Shown here: positions 63,566-64,000 of the stretch, piece after piece
Numbering within the stretch: the first letter of the stretch is position 1
Layout: each line of letters opens with the position of its first letter
From: Candidatus Fermentithermobacillaceae bacterium
GTDB lineage: Bacteria > Bacillota > Sulfobacillia > Fermentithermobacillales > Fermentithermobacillaceae
Direction: 5' to 3'
DNA: 64,000 nt
NCBI GenBank assembly: GCA_018052455.1
Contig: JAGPNE010000001.1
Span: 382,008 to 446,007, forward strand
Notes under the pieces: model-generated
Told to the model about the DNA's origin: nothing
Databases searched by the model: none
The model's input: the letters and a program-made list of their open reading frames with translations, nothing else
Position numbers and translations under genes: made by a program

Positions 63566-64000
63566 CTAGGGTGTATAAGGAGTGAGGATATCCTCTAATG
63601 CAGGATCCCATTCGTCCTTATACGCCTCGTGAGACGCCTGGACTGCCTCGGCTTCTACCTCCAAGGTAAACGTTGCACCCTGGTAATCGTTGGTCATTGC
63701 TTTACCGGCGAATACTACTTTATCGATCAGGTGTTGAGTAGCAGATCCAGAAGCAACAGGATCCTTGTAGTAGTACCAGCCATCAGTATGGAGGAACCAC
63801 TTGTCTCCTACGATTGGGAAGTCAGTCATTACATAGTCTTCGTCATCAATTGTTACTACGTTAGACAGGTCATCGGTCCAGTTCGGTGTCAACTTAACCC
63901 TAACATATACTGCCTTAGAACCTGTGTTCTCTACATACACTATCTTGTCGTACTCGTCGCCGGGGTTGACGTTTGATATACCATCTCCCGGGAAGGAAAC
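63566..64000 (-). CDS. TasA/CalY (camelysin)-like protein, 5' end cut by window edge
   Basis: The C-terminal 144 residues of a secreted matrix or fibre protein. The frame is open to the last base of the window (VSFPGDGISNVNPGDEYDK...), so the start is outside. NPGDEYDKIVYVENTGSKAVYVRVKL and NDYQGATFTLEVEAEAVQ are typical of the TasA/CalY family, which is exported and forms biofilm fibres in Bacillus. It lacks an LPxTG signal. It is the first of three co-directional genes with the anchored protein and the class D sortase. Confidence 0.85.
   Translation of the reverse strand, partial: VSFPGDGISNVNPGDEYDKIVYVENTGSKAVYVRVKLTPNWTDDLSNVVTIDDEDYVMTDFPIVGDKWFLHTDGWYYYKDPVASGSATQHLIDKVVFAGKAMTNDYQGATFTLEVEAEAVQASHEAYKDEWDPALEDILTPYTP

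Overview
The window looks like chromosomal DNA of an anaerobic member of the Bacillota (Firmicutes). The evidence is purine-rich Shine-Dalgarno sites with frequent GTG and TTG starts, a T-box leader on serS, an FMN riboswitch on a RibU-type ECF transporter, superoxide reductase in place of catalase or SOD, and a class D sortase beside TasA/CalY-like and LPxTG surface proteins. No rRNA or tRNA gene, integrase, intact insertion sequence or CRISPR array was found. The genus cannot be named from the sequence.

Layout. 0-7.4 kb: RND efflux pump (cut by the left edge), ferritin-like protein, S9 peptidase, MATE-like membrane protein. 7.5-25.8 kb: a peptide and amino-sugar salvage island with TldD/TldE, two D-aminoacylase paralogues (10.5 and 24.2 kb), a complete Dpp/Opp-type ABC importer (12.6-18.5 kb), NagA with an MFS carrier, a CPBP-like membrane protein and an M81 (MlrC-like) metallopeptidase. 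25.8-31.9 kb: a small orphan gene, an MtnA-like isomerase plus RibU under an FMN riboswitch, back-to-back with serS under a T-box, then a DUF2284 protein, desulfoferrodoxin and a flavodoxin-like reductase. 31.9-35.0 kb: tandem mgtE paralogues behind a promoter and a structured leader. 35.2-46.7 kb: TrmB-like regulator, M28 peptidase, SbcCD, SDR, WYL regulator, YtcJ-type amidohydrolase and a VOC protein.

46.7-53.6 kb is a scarred accessory zone. It holds decayed cmr5 and cmr6 genes of a type III-B CRISPR effector, a 19-bp-arm inverted repeat, and three copies of a palindromic repeat family with the core GGTCGGTTCTC. One copy supplies the C-terminus of an S41-like lipoprotein. An MFS carrier and an amidohydrolase lie between the repeats. 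53.6-61.8 kb: proline/glutamate-semialdehyde dehydrogenase, nitroreductase, MFS carrier, penicillin-acylase-family hydrolase and a propeller lipoprotein. 61.9-64.0 kb: class D sortase, an LPKTG-anchored protein and a TasA/CalY-like protein cut by the right edge.

The common theme is uptake and hydrolysis of peptides, N-acyl-D-amino acids and amino sugars, probably from cell-wall or protein debris. At least nine hydrolases of this kind accompany one peptide importer and three MFS carriers. The least expected content is the cmr relic, the dispersed palindromes, the RibU and MtnA-like pairing, and the leader RNA upstream of the mgtE pair.
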